From positions 62,001-126,000 of the forward strand of contig NZ_JAATOO010000002.1 in assembly GCF_011806575.1 (NCBI RefSeq): a stretch of DNA of 64,000 nucleotides. The letters run 5' to 3'. Under the pieces are notes generated by a model. That model saw only the letters and a program-made list of their open reading frames with translations. It was not told the DNA's origin and searched no databases. Below, piece after piece: positions 8,416-17,895 of this stretch. The translations under genes and the position numbers were made by a program. Numbering within the stretch: the stretch's first letter is position 1; each line of letters opens with the position of its first letter. The DNA comes from Vibrio hepatarius (GTDB taxonomy: Bacteria; Pseudomonadota; Gammaproteobacteria; Enterobacterales; Vibrionaceae).

Positions 8416-10389
8416 TTATTCAGAGTCTTTCTTCTCTGGAGCTTCTGGCGAAACGCTGTCATCAGACTGCTCTTGCTCACTCGCTGGTTCAGCGTCAGCC
8501 GGTTTCTTAGCTTCTTCCTTTGCAGGTTTCACTTCCGGTTCTGCTGTTTGCTTGTTGCTTGGGTTATCACCCCAACCAGCTGGTTGACGAATTTCAGACT
8601 TACGTTCCATCAGGTCGTCAATTTGACCCGCGTCGATGGTTTCGTATTTCATCAGCGCATCTTTCATTGCGTGCATGATATCCATGTTGTCTTCAAGGAT
8701 CTGCTTCGCACGCTCATAGTTGCGGTCGATGATTTGGCGAACTTCGTCATCAATAAGCTTGGCTGTGTCATCAGACATGTGTTTAGTCTGAGTCACGCTA
8801 CGGCCTAGGAACACTTCACCTTCGTCTTCTGCGTACAGTAGAGGACCGAGTTTTTCAGAGAAACCCCACTGAGTCACCATCTTACGAGCGATTTCAGTAG
8901 CGCGTTCGATATCGTTCGATGCACCAGTTGATACTTTCTCTGCGCCGTAGATAAGTTCTTCCGCTAGACGACCGCCGTACAAACTAGAGATCATCGACTC
9001 TAGGTGCTGACGAGACATGCTGACACGGTCTTGCTCTGGTAGGTACATAGTCACACCCAACGCGCGACCGCGTGGAATGATCGATACCTTGTATACAGGA
9101 TCGTGTTCAGGAACCAAACGACCAACAATTGCGTGACCCGCTTCGTGGTAAGCCGTTGACTCTTTCGTCTCTTCAGACATTACCATTGAACGGCGCTCAG
9201 CACCCATCATGATTTTGTCTTTCGCTAATTCGAACTCAACCATAGAAACGTTGCGCTTGTTACCACGCGCAGCAAAAAGTGCCGCTTCGTTAACTAGGTT
9301 CGCCAAGTCTGCACCAGAGAAACCTGGTGTACCACGTGCGATCAATGATGGTTCAACATCACCCGCCAGTGGCACTTTACGCATGTGAACTTTAAGAATC
9401 TGCTCACGACCACGTACGTCTGGCAAGCCAACCACTACTTGACGGTCGAAACGACCAGGACGTAGCAACGCAGGGTCAAGAACGTCTGGACGGTTAGTCG
9501 CAGCGATAACGATGATACCTTCGTTACCTTCGAAACCATCCATTTCAACCAGCATTTGGTTTAGTGTTTGTTCACGTTCATCGTGACCACCACCAACACC
9601 AGCGCCACGCTGACGACCTACCGCATCGATCTCATCGATAAAGATGATACAAGGCGCCGCTTTCTTCGCTTGTTCGAACATGTCACGTACACGAGATGCA
9701 CCAACACCAACGAACATTTCTACGAAGTCTGAACCTGAAATGGTAAAGAATGGTACTTTTGCTTCACCGGCAATTGCCTTCGCAAGCAAGGTTTTACCTG
9801 TACCAGGAGGACCAACCATCAGAACACCTGTTGGGATCTTACCGCCCAACTTCTGGAAACGGCTAGGATCACGTAGGTAATCCACTAGCTCTTTCACGTC
9901 TTCTTTTGCTTCGTCACAACCCGCTACATCGTTAAAGGTCGTTTTGATTTGTTCTTCGCTCATCATTCGAGCTTTGCTCTTACCGAAAGACATAGCGCCT
10001 TTGCCGCCACCGCCTTGCATTTGGCGCATGAAGAAAATCCATACACCGATCAGTAAGATCATTGGGAACCAAGAAATAAAGATGGTTCCGAGTAGGCTTT
10101 GCTCCTCTGGAGGCGTGCCTTGAACTTTCACGTTTTGGTTAATCAGGTCATCCAAAAGCTTTTGGTCGTAGACCGGCATGTAAGTAACATAACGCGCGCC
10201 GCCGCCACGACGAGTGAAGGTAATTTCACCGTCTTTAAATGTTGCTTCCTGAATCTGGCCTTGGCCAACTTCCTGTACAAATGTCGTGTAATCAACCGCT
10301 CTGCCGTTACTTTCACCAGGGCCGAAGCTCTGAAATACCGACATCAACACTACGGCGATCACAAGCCACAGAATTAAATTTTTTGCCAT
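8416..10389 (-). CDS. ftsH: ATP-dependent membrane zinc protease FtsH
   Basis: Inner-membrane hexameric AAA+ protease, which in E. coli degrades LpxC, sigma-32 and damaged membrane proteins. 657 residues from the conserved [10 protein letters not shown] start at 10389; a TTG three codons upstream is less likely. The first membrane segment is at about 4-22 and the second at about 100-122. The AAA module shows Walker A (GPPGTGKT), Walker B (FIDEIDA) and the RPGRFDR second region of homology. The zinc site HEAGH is at residues 415-419. The C-terminal 60 or so residues are acidic, rich in Lys, Pro and Glu, and probably disordered. It lies 108 bp after rlmE, as in the E. coli rlmE-ftsH pair. Confidence 0.97.
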   Translation of the reverse strand: MAKNLILWLVIAVVLMSVFQSFGPGESNGRAVDYTTFVQEVGQGQIQEATFKDGEITFTRRGGGARYVTYMPVYDQKLLDDLINQNVKVQGTPPEEQSLLGTIFISWFPMILLIGVWIFFMRQMQGGGGKGAMSFGKSKARMMSEEQIKTTFNDVAGCDEAKEDVKELVDYLRDPSRFQKLGGKIPTGVLMVGPPGTGKTLLAKAIAGEAKVPFFTISGSDFVEMFVGVGASRVRDMFEQAKKAAPCIIFIDEIDAVGRQRGAGVGGGHDEREQTLNQMLVEMDGFEGNEGIIVIAATNRPDVLDPALLRPGRFDRQVVVGLPDVRGREQILKVHMRKVPLAGDVEPSLIARGTPGFSGADLANLVNEAALFAARGNKRNVSMVEFELAKDKIMMGAERRSMVMSEETKESTAYHEAGHAIVGRLVPEHDPVYKVSIIPRGRALGVTMYLPEQDRVSMSRQHLESMISSLYGGRLAEELIYGAEKVSTGASNDIERATEIARKMVTQWGFSEKLGPLLYAEDEGEVFLGRSVTQTKHMSDDTAKLIDDEVRQIIDRNYERAKQILEDNMDIMHAMKDALMKYETIDAGQIDDLMERKSEIRQPAGWGDNPSNKQTAEPEVKPAKEEAKKPADAEPASEQEQSDDSVSPEAPEKKDSE

Positions 10390-10497
10390 GTCACTCAAGG
10401 TGTCAGCCTCGCGATAACTAATTGTAATTAAAAGGTAGGGTACTACAGTTTCTAGGCTGTAGCTAGATTGTTAACTGCTTCTAAAAAAGCCAAATAG

Positions 10498-11127
10498 TTA
10501 ACCTTTGTAACCAGTGGCTACGATATACACTTCTCGAGAACGAGCTCTTGAAGAATCTGGTTTACGGATCTTCACGGCTTTAAACATATCGCGAACATCT
10601 TTTACGTATTGGTCGAAACCTTCGCCCTGGAACACTTTGACCACAAAGCTACCATTTGGCGCAAGAACTTGTCGACACATATCTAATGCTAGTTCAACAA
10701 GATACATTGCACGAGGTTGATCGACCGATAAATTTCCGGCCATATTTGGTGCCATGTCAGACATCACGATATCAACCATATCTGGTTGGATTCGCTCAAG
10801 TAGTGCGTCAAGCACCGCTTCTTCACGAAAATCGCCCTGCAGGAATGCGACACCAGCAATAGAGTCCATTGGCAGAATGTCACATGCAATAACTTGACCT
10901 TCATCACCAACAATTTTTGCTGCGTACTGAGACCAACCACCAGGAGCTGCACCTAAATCCACAACAGTCATGCCAGGTTTTAGTAGTTTATCCTTCTCTT
11001 GGATCTCTTCTATTTTGAAAATAGCGCGCGAACGGTAGCCTTTTTTCTTCGCTTCGTTCACGTATTTATCATCAAAATGCTCTTTCAGCCAACGGCCCGA
11101 GCTCGCAGAATGTTTTTGTTTGCTCAT
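10498..11127 (-). CDS. rlmE: 23S rRNA 2'-O-ribose U2552 methyltransferase
   Basis: Methylates U2552 in the A-loop of 23S rRNA late in 50S assembly. 209 residues from the ATG at 11127, which gives the conserved [14 protein letters not shown] start; a longer frame upstream lacks homology and runs into the promoter region. The SAM-binding motif [15 protein letters not shown] is clear, as are the [10 protein letters not shown] segment and the SFVVKVF segment that supply the K-D-K-E catalytic residues. Divergent from yhbY, as in E. coli. Confidence 0.95.
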   Translation of the reverse strand: MSKQKHSASSGRWLKEHFDDKYVNEAKKKGYRSRAIFKIEEIQEKDKLLKPGMTVVDLGAAPGGWSQYAAKIVGDEGQVIACDILPMDSIAGVAFLQGDFREEAVLDALLERIQPDMVDIVMSDMAPNMAGNLSVDQPRAMYLVELALDMCRQVLAPNGSFVVKVFQGEGFDQYVKDVRDMFKAVKIRKPDSSRARSREVYIVATGYKG

Positions 11128-11240
11128 TTGATTCCTAACAGATAGAGGGACCAACATACCCAATAAATTATAGTCTTCAGGGATAGATGGCGTTAAAATG
11201 GTATTTTTCAACCCTTATACTAAAGAAAATTGGCCGCGGA

Positions 11241-11537
11241 ATGAACCTAAGCACTAAACAAAAGCAGCATCTAAAAGGCCTAGCGCACAGTCTAAAACCT
11301 GTTGTGCTTATGGGCGCAAATGGACTAACTGAAGCTGTTCTAGCGGAAATCGAAATCGCTCTTGATCACCACGAGCTAATCAAAGTCAAAGTGGCATCTG
11401 AAGATCGCGACACTAAGAACTTGATTATTGAAGCAATCGTACGTGAAACTGGCGCAGAGAAAGTTCAAGTGATCGGTAAGACACTCGTTCTTTTCCGTCA
11501 GACAGACGATCGCAAAATCGAACTGCCACGTAAATAA
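11241..11537 (+). CDS. yhbY: Ribosome assembly RNA-binding protein YhbY
   Basis: Small CRS1-YhbY (CRM) domain protein that associates with pre-50S particles. 98 residues from the ATG at 11241. The start MNLSTKQKQHLKGLAH is nearly identical to the E. coli protein, so the 18-codon upstream extension is rejected. The GxxG-type loop is seen as LMGANGLTEAV. Divergent from rlmE, with 113 bp between the two starts, and convergent with greA across a shared perfect terminator. Confidence 0.94.
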   Translation: MNLSTKQKQHLKGLAHSLKPVVLMGANGLTEAVLAEIEIALDHHELIKVKVASEDRDTKNLIIEAIVRETGAEKVQVIGKTLVLFRQTDDRKIELPRK

Positions 11538-11561
11538 CCAAACCGTTATTCACTGAGCACT

Positions 11562-11589
11562 AAAAAAGGTCGCAATTGCGACCTTTTTT
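11562..11589. terminator. Bidirectional terminator between yhbY and greA
   Basis: A perfect 28-bp palindrome with A6 and T6 ends and a GGTCGCAA / TTGCGACC core. It serves both convergent genes. Confidence 0.92.
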
Positions 11590-11610
11590 AATTTGTTCAA
11601 CATCGCTCGA

Positions 11611-12084
11611 TTAGATGTACTCAACTCGGTCGATTTCAAAGTCGCGTTCGCCACCGGGCGTAGAAATGACCACTTCGTCACCTTCCATCTTGCCGATTAG
11701 ACCACGCGCAATTGGCGAGCTTACAGAGATACGGCCCGCTTTGATGTCCGCTTCATCGTCGCCAACGATCTGGTAAGTTTTTTCTTCTTCAGTGTCGCAG
11801 TCGATTAGCGTCACAGTAGAACCGAAAATAATCTTACCTGTGTTGTCCATCTTGGTCACATCAATAACTTGTGCCACTGATAGCTTGTACTCAATATCGC
11901 GGATTTGAGCTTCACAGATGCCCTGCTCTTCACGAGCCGCGTGATATTCAGCATTTTCTTTAAGGTCGCCCAGTTCACGAGCTTCTGCAATCGCTTCTGA
12001 AATCTGTGGGCGAAGCTTTAACAGTCTGTCTAGTTCTGCACGCAGCTTCTGTTCGCCACGTATTGTCATTGGGACTTTTTCCAT
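11611..12084 (-). CDS. greA: Transcription elongation factor GreA
   Basis: Rescues backtracked RNA polymerase by stimulating cleavage of the nascent transcript. 157 residues from the ATG at 12084 ([14 protein letters not shown]), against 158 in E. coli. The coiled-coil hairpin tip carries the acidic pair in [19 protein letters not shown], and the C-terminal FKBP-like domain has [10 protein letters not shown] and TPGGE. A 16-codon upstream extension of the frame overlaps the leader terminator at 12124-12150 and is not coding. Confidence 0.96.
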   Translation of the reverse strand: MEKVPMTIRGEQKLRAELDRLLKLRPQISEAIAEARELGDLKENAEYHAAREEQGICEAQIRDIEYKLSVAQVIDVTKMDNTGKIIFGSTVTLIDCDTEEEKTYQIVGDDEADIKAGRISVSSPIARGLIGKMEGDEVVISTPGGERDFEIDRVEYI

Positions 12085-12123
12085 TGTGTACCTCATTCCA
12101 AAGCTATCTTTGGACAAAACAAA

Positions 12124-12150
12124 ACTACCCAATCCTGCGGATTAGGTAGT
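12124..12150 (-). terminator. Terminator-like hairpin in the greA leader (GraL-type)
   Basis: On the minus strand a 12-bp stem with a single T-G wobble (arms read ACTACCTAATCC and GGATTGGGTAGT), a 3-nt loop, then TTTTGTTTTG. It ends 39 nt before the greA start. In E. coli most transcription from the greA promoters stops at a leader terminator, giving the short GraL RNAs. The same arrangement here suggests an equivalent RNA. Confidence 0.7.
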
Positions 12151-12295
12151 GAGTAAATGAATCGCTTTGTCCTAGTGTAAACAAACTTAGCGACTAAATC
12201 ATCAAAATTCCACTCGGGTGATTTTTAGCCTCAAAACGCTACCACTATTAACCTAAAGCTCAATAAAAACAACACTCATACACGCGCTAAATAGA

Positions 12296-12310
12296 TAAAA
12301 AAAACTAAAA
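12296..12310 (+). promoter_or_regulatory. Candidate ToxR box upstream of ompU
   Basis: TAAAA-AAAAC-TAAAA is an exact match to the ToxR direct-repeat consensus TNAAA-N5-TNAAA. The region is so A-rich that chance matches are expected. Support comes mainly from the known control of ompU by ToxR. Confidence 0.4.
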
Positions 12311-12502
12311 CGTGCATAGATCACACTTTAAATCAAAATCAATATAAAAGCTTATATTACAGAAAGATAAGACCTAAAAATACCAATAAAACACCGTTCA
12401 AAAAGCGAATTTATATTGTTTTACTACCGTCTTAGGGAACTTTAACGTTAAAACAGTGCACGTCGATTGCTAACTGAGCGTTCATCAATACCTTTCATAT
12501 AT

Positions 12503-12531
12503 TTGACACAGTTCTTGTTTATGAATATTGA
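12503..12531 (+). promoter_or_regulatory. Candidate ompU core promoter
   Basis: A perfect -35 box TTGACA at 12503-12508 and a weak -10 TATTGA at 12526-12531, with a 17-bp spacer. This would give a leader of about 80 nt. A weak -10 fits an activator-dependent promoter. Confidence 0.4.
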
Positions 12532-12619
12532 TTCACGCGAGCAATAAATAGAGTATACCCTTGCTAAGAGGTATCACTCGCAAAAAATAATGTATGGACA
12601 GTAATTTAGGATATATAAG

Positions 12620-13648
12620 ATGAACAAGACTCTGATTGCTCTAGCAGTATCAGCTGCAGCAGTGGCAACTGGCGCAAACGCGGCAGAAATCTACAACCAA
12701 GATGGCACTTCTCTAGAATTCGGTGGCCGTGCGGAAGCTCGTCTGTCTATTAAAGATGGCAAAGCTGAAGATAAAACTCGTGTACGTTTAAACTTCCTAG
12801 GTAAAACTCAAATCACTGACAACCTATACGGTCTAGGTTTTTATGAAGGTGAGTTTAGCTCGCACGAAAATGGCGACATCGATTCTGAAGCAGATGACAA
12901 TGACCTATACACTCGTCTAGGCTACGCTGGTCTAGGTGGCGAGTTCGGTGAAGTTTCATACGGTAAAACTGAAGGTGCACTAGGTGTGATCACTGACTTT
13001 ACCGATATCATGGCTTACCACGGTAACTCTGCAGCAGACAAACTATCTGTAGCAGACCGTACTGATAACATGATCGCTTACAAAGGCCAATTCTCTGACC
13101 TAAGCCTAAAAGCTAGCTACCGTTTTGCAGATCGTAGCACTGAAGGCACTGGTGAAAACGAATCTTTCACTGATAACGATCAAGACGGTTACTCACTATC
13201 TGCTATCTACGCGCTAGGCGACACTGGCCTTAAGCTAGGTGGTGGTTACGCTGACCAAGACGAAGCGAACGAATACATGCTAGGTGTTTCTTACGCTATC
13301 GGCGACCTATACGTTGCAGGTCTTTTCACTGATGGTGAAAAATACAATACAACTGAAAAGAATACGTACGACTACACTGGTTACGAATTCGCAGCAGCTT
13401 ACACAATCGGAAAAACTGTACTAAGCACTACGTACAACAACGCTGAAACAGACGATGAAACATCTAAAGACAACATCGCTATTGACGCAACTTACTACTT
13501 CAAGCCTAACTTCCGTGGCTACGTATCGTACAACTTTAACCTAATCGACGATGGCGACACTATCGGCACAGTTGCTGCTGGCAATGGCAAAGCTTCAGAT
13601 ACTGATGCAGAAGACGAGATCGCTCTAGGTCTACGTTACGACTTCTAA
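12620..13648 (+). CDS. ompU: OmpU-type outer membrane porin
   Basis: Trimeric general porin of the outer membrane; in V. cholerae the ToxR-activated major porin with a role in bile tolerance. 342 residues. The signal peptide is 1-21 (MNKTLIALAVSAAAVATGANA), with mature protein beginning AEIYNQ. The early barrel GGRAEARLS and the constriction-loop segment GALGVITDFTDIMAYHGN match V. cholerae OmpU almost residue for residue. It ends GLRYDF with the terminal Phe needed for assembly by BAM. Its position between greA and dacB is the OmpU position in V. cholerae. Codon use is strongly biased, as in highly expressed genes. Confidence 0.93.
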   Translation: MNKTLIALAVSAAAVATGANAAEIYNQDGTSLEFGGRAEARLSIKDGKAEDKTRVRLNFLGKTQITDNLYGLGFYEGEFSSHENGDIDSEADDNDLYTRLGYAGLGGEFGEVSYGKTEGALGVITDFTDIMAYHGNSAADKLSVADRTDNMIAYKGQFSDLSLKASYRFADRSTEGTGENESFTDNDQDGYSLSAIYALGDTGLKLGGGYADQDEANEYMLGVSYAIGDLYVAGLFTDGEKYNTTEKNTYDYTGYEFAAAYTIGKTVLSTTYNNAETDDETSKDNIAIDATYYFKPNFRGYVSYNFNLIDDGDTIGTVAAGNGKASDTDAEDEIALGLRYDF

Positions 13649-13670
13649 TTTTGGCTTAATGTCATAAATG

Positions 13671-13700
13671 AAAACGCCTGCTGTATAGCAGGCGTTTTTT
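13671..13700 (+). terminator. Terminator after ompU
   Basis: A 12-bp stem AAAACGCCTGCT / AGCAGGCGTTTT around GTAT, followed by more T residues. Confidence 0.9.
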
Positions 13701-13748
13701 TTACTCGTTATACTGACACCTGTTTCGTACCTAACCGTCTTCGATATT

Positions 13749-15170
13749 ATGCCTTTGACCTTTCGCCTCTCTCTGCTGCTCGCCTTCTGTTTTTCCAGTG
13801 CCTCTTTTGCCTATACGCCTCTCAATGAGCTTCCTCAAGGCACTCGCACCAGCTTAGTAGTAGAAAGTCTTGCTGAGCAGAAAAGCCTGCTCTCAACCAA
13901 CACAGAGCAGTATTTCCCACCAGCCAGCACGTTAAAAGTGGTCACAGCGTTAGCCGCGAAACTGGAGCTGGCGAATGATTTTAAGTTTGAAACCCGTCTA
14001 GAACAGTTTGGGAACAACTGGGTTGTGCACTTCTCTGGCGACCCAACATTACAAACTGACGATTTAAAAGCCTTATTAACGACTGCCCGCAGTAAAGGTC
14101 TTAAACGAATTAAAGGTGATATCTGGCTCGATAACTCCGCCTTTACTGGCTATGACCGTGCCGTTGGCTGGCCGTGGGATATCCTTGGCGTGTGTTATAG
14201 CGCTCCAGCCAGTGCGGTGACGCTCGATGGTAACTGCGTTCAGGCGTCGATTTATACCGAGAAACACGGTAAAACCCGAGTGTACGTGCCGCCGCATTTC
14301 CCTGTACACGCCTCAACTGAAGTTAAAGCAGTCAGTGAAGCGGAACAAGAAAGCTCTCAATGTGACCTAGAGTTAGAATCGACAGCCAATAACCACTACC
14401 GCCTGAAAGGTTGTCTGCAGAATCGTAAAAAGCCGCTGCCGTTGAAATTTGCGGTGCAGAACCCAGAGCTTTACACGCAAAAGATGCTGGGCAAACAACT
14501 GGCTCAACTTGGCATTAAACTCGACGGACAAATCCGAATCGGCAAGCCAAATACAAGCAAAGCCAAATTGATCGCAAGCCATTACTCTAAGCCATTAAAT
14601 GAGCTGCTTGAAGAGATGCTGAAAGACTCAAACAATCTTATCGCCGATAACCTGACGAAAACCTTAGGCGCAAAGTTCTACGTCCAACCAGGTAGCTTTC
14701 GCAATGGCACCGAAGCGATAAAACAAATCATCCATACGCGAACAGGCATCGATTTAAGCCACATGCCGCTTGCCGACGGTTCAGGACTATCTCGCAACAA
14801 CCGGTTTACCACAGGCGCAATGACGCAGGTCCTCCATTACATCTGGAAAAACGACCGCGACTTACAGTTAATCGCATTAATGCCAACGGCAGGCGAAAGC
14901 GGTACATTGAAATATCGCAGAAGCATGCGCAAAGCACCGGTCAAAGGTGCCATCATCGCCAAAAGCGGTTCGTTGTACGGGAGCTTGAATATGGCGGGTT
15001 ATGGTCTAGATAGCACTGGAAAGCCGAGCTCACTGTTTGTGCAGTACGTGACGGACTATCATCCAGAAAAAACCAAGACGGAGAAGCCAGTCGAAGCACC
15101 AATTACGCGATTTGAAACGCGCTTCTATCAAGACGTGGTGAAGTTCAGTCACTCATTGAAAAGCAAGTAA
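13749..15170 (+). CDS. dacB: D-Ala-D-Ala carboxypeptidase/endopeptidase PBP4
   Basis: Periplasmic class C penicillin-binding protein that trims and cleaves peptidoglycan cross-links. 473 residues. A signal peptide ends at about 21 (SASFA). Catalytic motifs are SxxK as Ser60-Thr-Leu-Lys63 (PASTLK), SxN in KDSNNLIADN, and KSG in IAKSGSLYG. The insert between the first two motifs is the family's extra domain with cysteines. The start at 13749 is the only ATG that leaves a proper signal peptide. The same greA-ompU-dacB-tyrS order occurs in V. cholerae. Confidence 0.94.
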   Translation: MPLTFRLSLLLAFCFSSASFAYTPLNELPQGTRTSLVVESLAEQKSLLSTNTEQYFPPASTLKVVTALAAKLELANDFKFETRLEQFGNNWVVHFSGDPTLQTDDLKALLTTARSKGLKRIKGDIWLDNSAFTGYDRAVGWPWDILGVCYSAPASAVTLDGNCVQASIYTEKHGKTRVYVPPHFPVHASTEVKAVSEAEQESSQCDLELESTANNHYRLKGCLQNRKKPLPLKFAVQNPELYTQKMLGKQLAQLGIKLDGQIRIGKPNTSKAKLIASHYSKPLNELLEEMLKDSNNLIADNLTKTLGAKFYVQPGSFRNGTEAIKQIIHTRTGIDLSHMPLADGSGLSRNNRFTTGAMTQVLHYIWKNDRDLQLIALMPTAGESGTLKYRRSMRKAPVKGAIIAKSGSLYGSLNMAGYGLDSTGKPSSLFVQYVTDYHPEKTKTEKPVEAPITRFETRFYQDVVKFSHSLKSK

Positions 15171-15193
15171 CTGAGGTGGCAAACGCCACCCAC

Positions 15194-15223
15194 AAAAAAA
15201 GCGCCCGATGAGGCGCTTTTTTT
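15194..15223. terminator. Bidirectional terminator between dacB and tyrS
   Basis: A7-GCGCC / GGCGC-T7 hairpin with a 6-nt loop, serving both convergent genes. Confidence 0.9.
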
Positions 15224-15236
15224 AGTTCAACTGCGA

Positions 15237-16424
15237 TTACTTAATCGTAATGCGAGCAAACTTACGTTTACCAACCTGGAATACGTAAGTACCCGCTTCA
15301 GGTGCAAATTTAGCATCCGCGACCTTCTCGCCTTCAATCTTAGCCGCGCCTTGTTTTACCATACGCATCGCTTCAGATGTTGAAGCACATAGGCCTGCGT
15401 CTTTTAGCAAGTTTGCAACTGGTGTACCTGCGTCGAAATCAAACTCAGGCATTTCGTCTGGGATTTGGTTCTTAGCAAAACGGTTAACGAACTCTTGCTC
15501 CGCCGCTTCTGCATCTGCTTCGCTATGGAAACGCGCGATGATCTCTTTCGCTAGCAGTACTTTGATATCACGTGGGTTTTTACCCGCCGCAACGTCTGCT
15601 TTGAACTGAGCGATTTCTTCCAACGGACGGAAAGACAGCAGCTCGTAGTAGCTCCACATCAGGTCATCAGAGATAGACATGATCTTACCGAACATTTCGC
15701 TTGGCGCTTCGCTAATACCAATGTAGTTGTTCGCCGACTTAGACATCTTCTTCTCACCGTCTAGACCGACAAGAAGAGGCATCATCAATACAACCTGAGG
15801 CTTCTGACCGTGCGATTTTTGTAGCTCACGACCCATTAGTAGGTTGAACTTCTGGTCCGTACCGCCTAGCTCTACGTCCGTTTCCATCGCAACCGAGTCC
15901 CAACCTTGCAGTAGTGGGTACATAAACTCGTGGATTGCTATTGGCTGGCCGCCTGCATAACGCTTTTTAAAGTCGTCACGTTCAAGCATACGCGCTACAG
16001 TTTGGTTGGCAGCAAGGCGAATCATGCCTTCTGCACCAAGTTCAGATAACCACTCAGAGTTAAACTGAATCTTAGTTTTCGCAGGGTCTAGAATCTTAAA
16101 CACCTGCTCTTTGTATGTTTCTGCGTTGCGTAGCACGTCTTCACGGCTTAGCGGTGGACGCGTGCTGTTTTTACCTGTTGGGTCGCCAACCATTGCGGTG
16201 AAGTCACCAATCAGGAACGTCACTTCATGGCCTAACTCTTGGAACAAGCGAAGCTTATTGAAAATTACCGTATGACCTAGGTGGATATCCGGTGCCGTTG
16301 GATCCGCGCCCAATTTAATGCGCAGAGGACGACCTTCTTTTAGTTTTGCGATCAGCTCTTCTTCTGGAATCAGCTCTTCAACACCGCGCTTAATCTCGGC
16401 TAGTGCAGCTTCAATGCTCGCCAT
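15237..16424 (-). CDS. tyrS: Tyrosyl-tRNA synthetase
   Basis: Class I aminoacyl-tRNA synthetase that charges tRNA-Tyr. 395 residues. The HIGH motif is HLGH at 48-51 and the KMSKS motif at 226-230. The C-terminal S4 RNA-binding domain covers roughly residues 330-395. Length and sequence ([21 protein letters not shown]) place it in the shorter TyrS group found in Vibrio and Haemophilus rather than with the longer E. coli K-12 enzyme. Divergent from shyC, with 129 bp between starts. Confidence 0.95.
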   Translation of the reverse strand: MASIEAALAEIKRGVEELIPEEELIAKLKEGRPLRIKLGADPTAPDIHLGHTVIFNKLRLFQELGHEVTFLIGDFTAMVGDPTGKNSTRPPLSREDVLRNAETYKEQVFKILDPAKTKIQFNSEWLSELGAEGMIRLAANQTVARMLERDDFKKRYAGGQPIAIHEFMYPLLQGWDSVAMETDVELGGTDQKFNLLMGRELQKSHGQKPQVVLMMPLLVGLDGEKKMSKSANNYIGISEAPSEMFGKIMSISDDLMWSYYELLSFRPLEEIAQFKADVAAGKNPRDIKVLLAKEIIARFHSEADAEAAEQEFVNRFAKNQIPDEMPEFDFDAGTPVANLLKDAGLCASTSEAMRMVKQGAAKIEGEKVADAKFAPEAGTYVFQVGKRKFARITIK

Positions 16425-16553
16425 TCTTGTTCACTCCCACAGATTTGGCAAAAATTTGATAGTTTGACATCTTACTTGAATAGCGATGCTTTTTGAAACC
16501 AGTTAGACTAAACGGCTATGCATTTTTATCGATTTTTTTAGAACGGACATACG

Positions 16554-17840
16554 ATGTTGTCGCTTTTCGCTCGACTCCCATGGATTCACCGAGCTCTTAT
16601 TGCATTCTTCAGTGCCTTAATAGTAGTCGCGCTATTTCTTCCGGCACCTCAGGATTTACGTCAGGACGAGCGTATCTACCAAGTGGGCAAAGCCTACCCT
16701 ATTGATATTAATTATGAGGCGCTGGCGCTTCAGGAAACGCTACCGTCGCTTTCGGTACTTCGCTGGGAAACGCATACAATCGGCTCTGGTGACAGCATGG
16801 CATTACTGTTTCAACGTGCAGGCCTGTCTTCTCGATTGCTTTATACCCTCACCTCCACAAGCAAAGAGATTGCCAATCAACTGACGAGAGTTCGCCCTGG
16901 TGACAGTTTTCAGTTTGGTTTTGACACCGACAACAATCTGCTACAAATCAAACGTAAGCTAAACGAATACGAAACCTTTTTGATTACTAAGTCAGAAAAT
17001 GGCTACACCTCCAGCACCGATACCAAAGAGGTGTTCTACCAATACAATTATGCGCGCAACACGATTACGTCTAACTTCTGGAATGCCGGGCTTGGCGCTG
17101 GGCTAACTGCCAACCAAATCATGGAGTTAGCCGGAATATTTGGCTGGGATATCGACTTCGCCCTCGATATCCGTCAAAACGACAGCTTTGAGATCCTTTA
17201 TCAAGAGAAAGTCGTTGAAGGTGAAGTTGTCGGTCGCGGTAAGATCATCGCGGCAATCTTCACCAACCAAGGCGATACCTTTAAAGCGATTTTAGACGAC
17301 AGAACCGGCAACTATTACGATGAAAACGGCCGAGCTATGAAGAAGGCTTTCTTGCGTTCACCGCTCGATTTTCGTCGCGTCACGTCTAACTTCAACCCAA
17401 CACGTCGCCATCCTGTAACGGGTAAAGTCCGCGCGCACCGTGGCACCGACTACGCAGCACCAGTCGGCACACCAATCTGGGCTGCCGGTGACGGTATCGT
17501 GCAGAAGTCGAGTTACAACCAGTTCAATGGTAATTATGTGTTTATCAAACACAGCAATACCTACATCACTAAGTACCTGCACTTAACGAAACGTATGGTG
17601 AAAACGGGTCAGCGCGTAAAACAAGGCCAAACCATTGGTACGCTAGGCGGTACGGGACGAGTGACAGGTCCGCACTTGCACTACGAATTCTTAGTTAACG
17701 GCGTACACAAAAACGCAAGAACGGTGAAATTGCCGCAATCAAAGTCTCTGACGGGCCAAGCAAAAGCGACGTTCATGGCCAACGCGGCCATCCGGCTGAA
17801 AAACTTAGACCGATACGGTAAGTTACTCGCCACAGAGTAG
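16554..17840 (+). CDS. shyC: M23 peptidoglycan endopeptidase (ShyC-like)
   Basis: LytM-type zinc endopeptidase predicted to cut D,D cross-links in the wall during growth. 428 residues. One membrane anchor at about 13-31, then a LysM-like/OapA region (about 70-135), a middle domain, and the M23 domain (about 290-380). Zinc and catalytic residues are His295, Asp299 and the HLH pair at 374-376, so the enzyme should be active. In V. cholerae the tyrS neighbour of this family is, from memory, ShyC, one of three Shy endopeptidases. The symbol rests on that synteny and on the domain plan. Confidence 0.82.
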   Translation: MLSLFARLPWIHRALIAFFSALIVVALFLPAPQDLRQDERIYQVGKAYPIDINYEALALQETLPSLSVLRWETHTIGSGDSMALLFQRAGLSSRLLYTLTSTSKEIANQLTRVRPGDSFQFGFDTDNNLLQIKRKLNEYETFLITKSENGYTSSTDTKEVFYQYNYARNTITSNFWNAGLGAGLTANQIMELAGIFGWDIDFALDIRQNDSFEILYQEKVVEGEVVGRGKIIAAIFTNQGDTFKAILDDRTGNYYDENGRAMKKAFLRSPLDFRRVTSNFNPTRRHPVTGKVRAHRGTDYAAPVGTPIWAAGDGIVQKSSYNQFNGNYVFIKHSNTYITKYLHLTKRMVKTGQRVKQGQTIGTLGGTGRVTGPHLHYEFLVNGVHKNARTVKLPQSKSLTGQAKATFMANAAIRLKNLDRYGKLLATE

Positions 17841-17845
17841 ACAAT

Positions 17846-17877
17846 AAAACGCCCCGCTTAAACAAGCGGGGCGTTTT
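17846..17877. terminator. Bidirectional terminator between shyC and the RND operon
   Basis: A 14-bp perfect stem AAAACGCCCCGCTT / AAGCGGGGCGTTTT with a 4-nt loop. Confidence 0.92.
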
Positions 17878-17895
17878 CTATCAGGGTAATCTCAA

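Larger units (their letters stand above)
12151..12619. promoter_or_regulatory. Long AT-rich regulatory region between greA and ompU
   Basis: No open frame of note. It holds the divergent promoters of greA and ompU. AT content is highest at 12280-12420, with many TNAAA elements. A perfect palindrome TTTAACGTTAAA lies at 12441-12452. The length and AT-richness fit a ToxR/H-NS-type porin control region. Confidence 0.6.

Noticed and set aside
12087..12132. Longer greA frame starting upstream at 12132
   Set aside because: It begins inside the leader terminator hairpin; conserved GreA begins at 12084.
12311..12330. CRP site before ompU
   Set aside because: Only one half-site (TCACA) is present; the partner is not at the required spacing.
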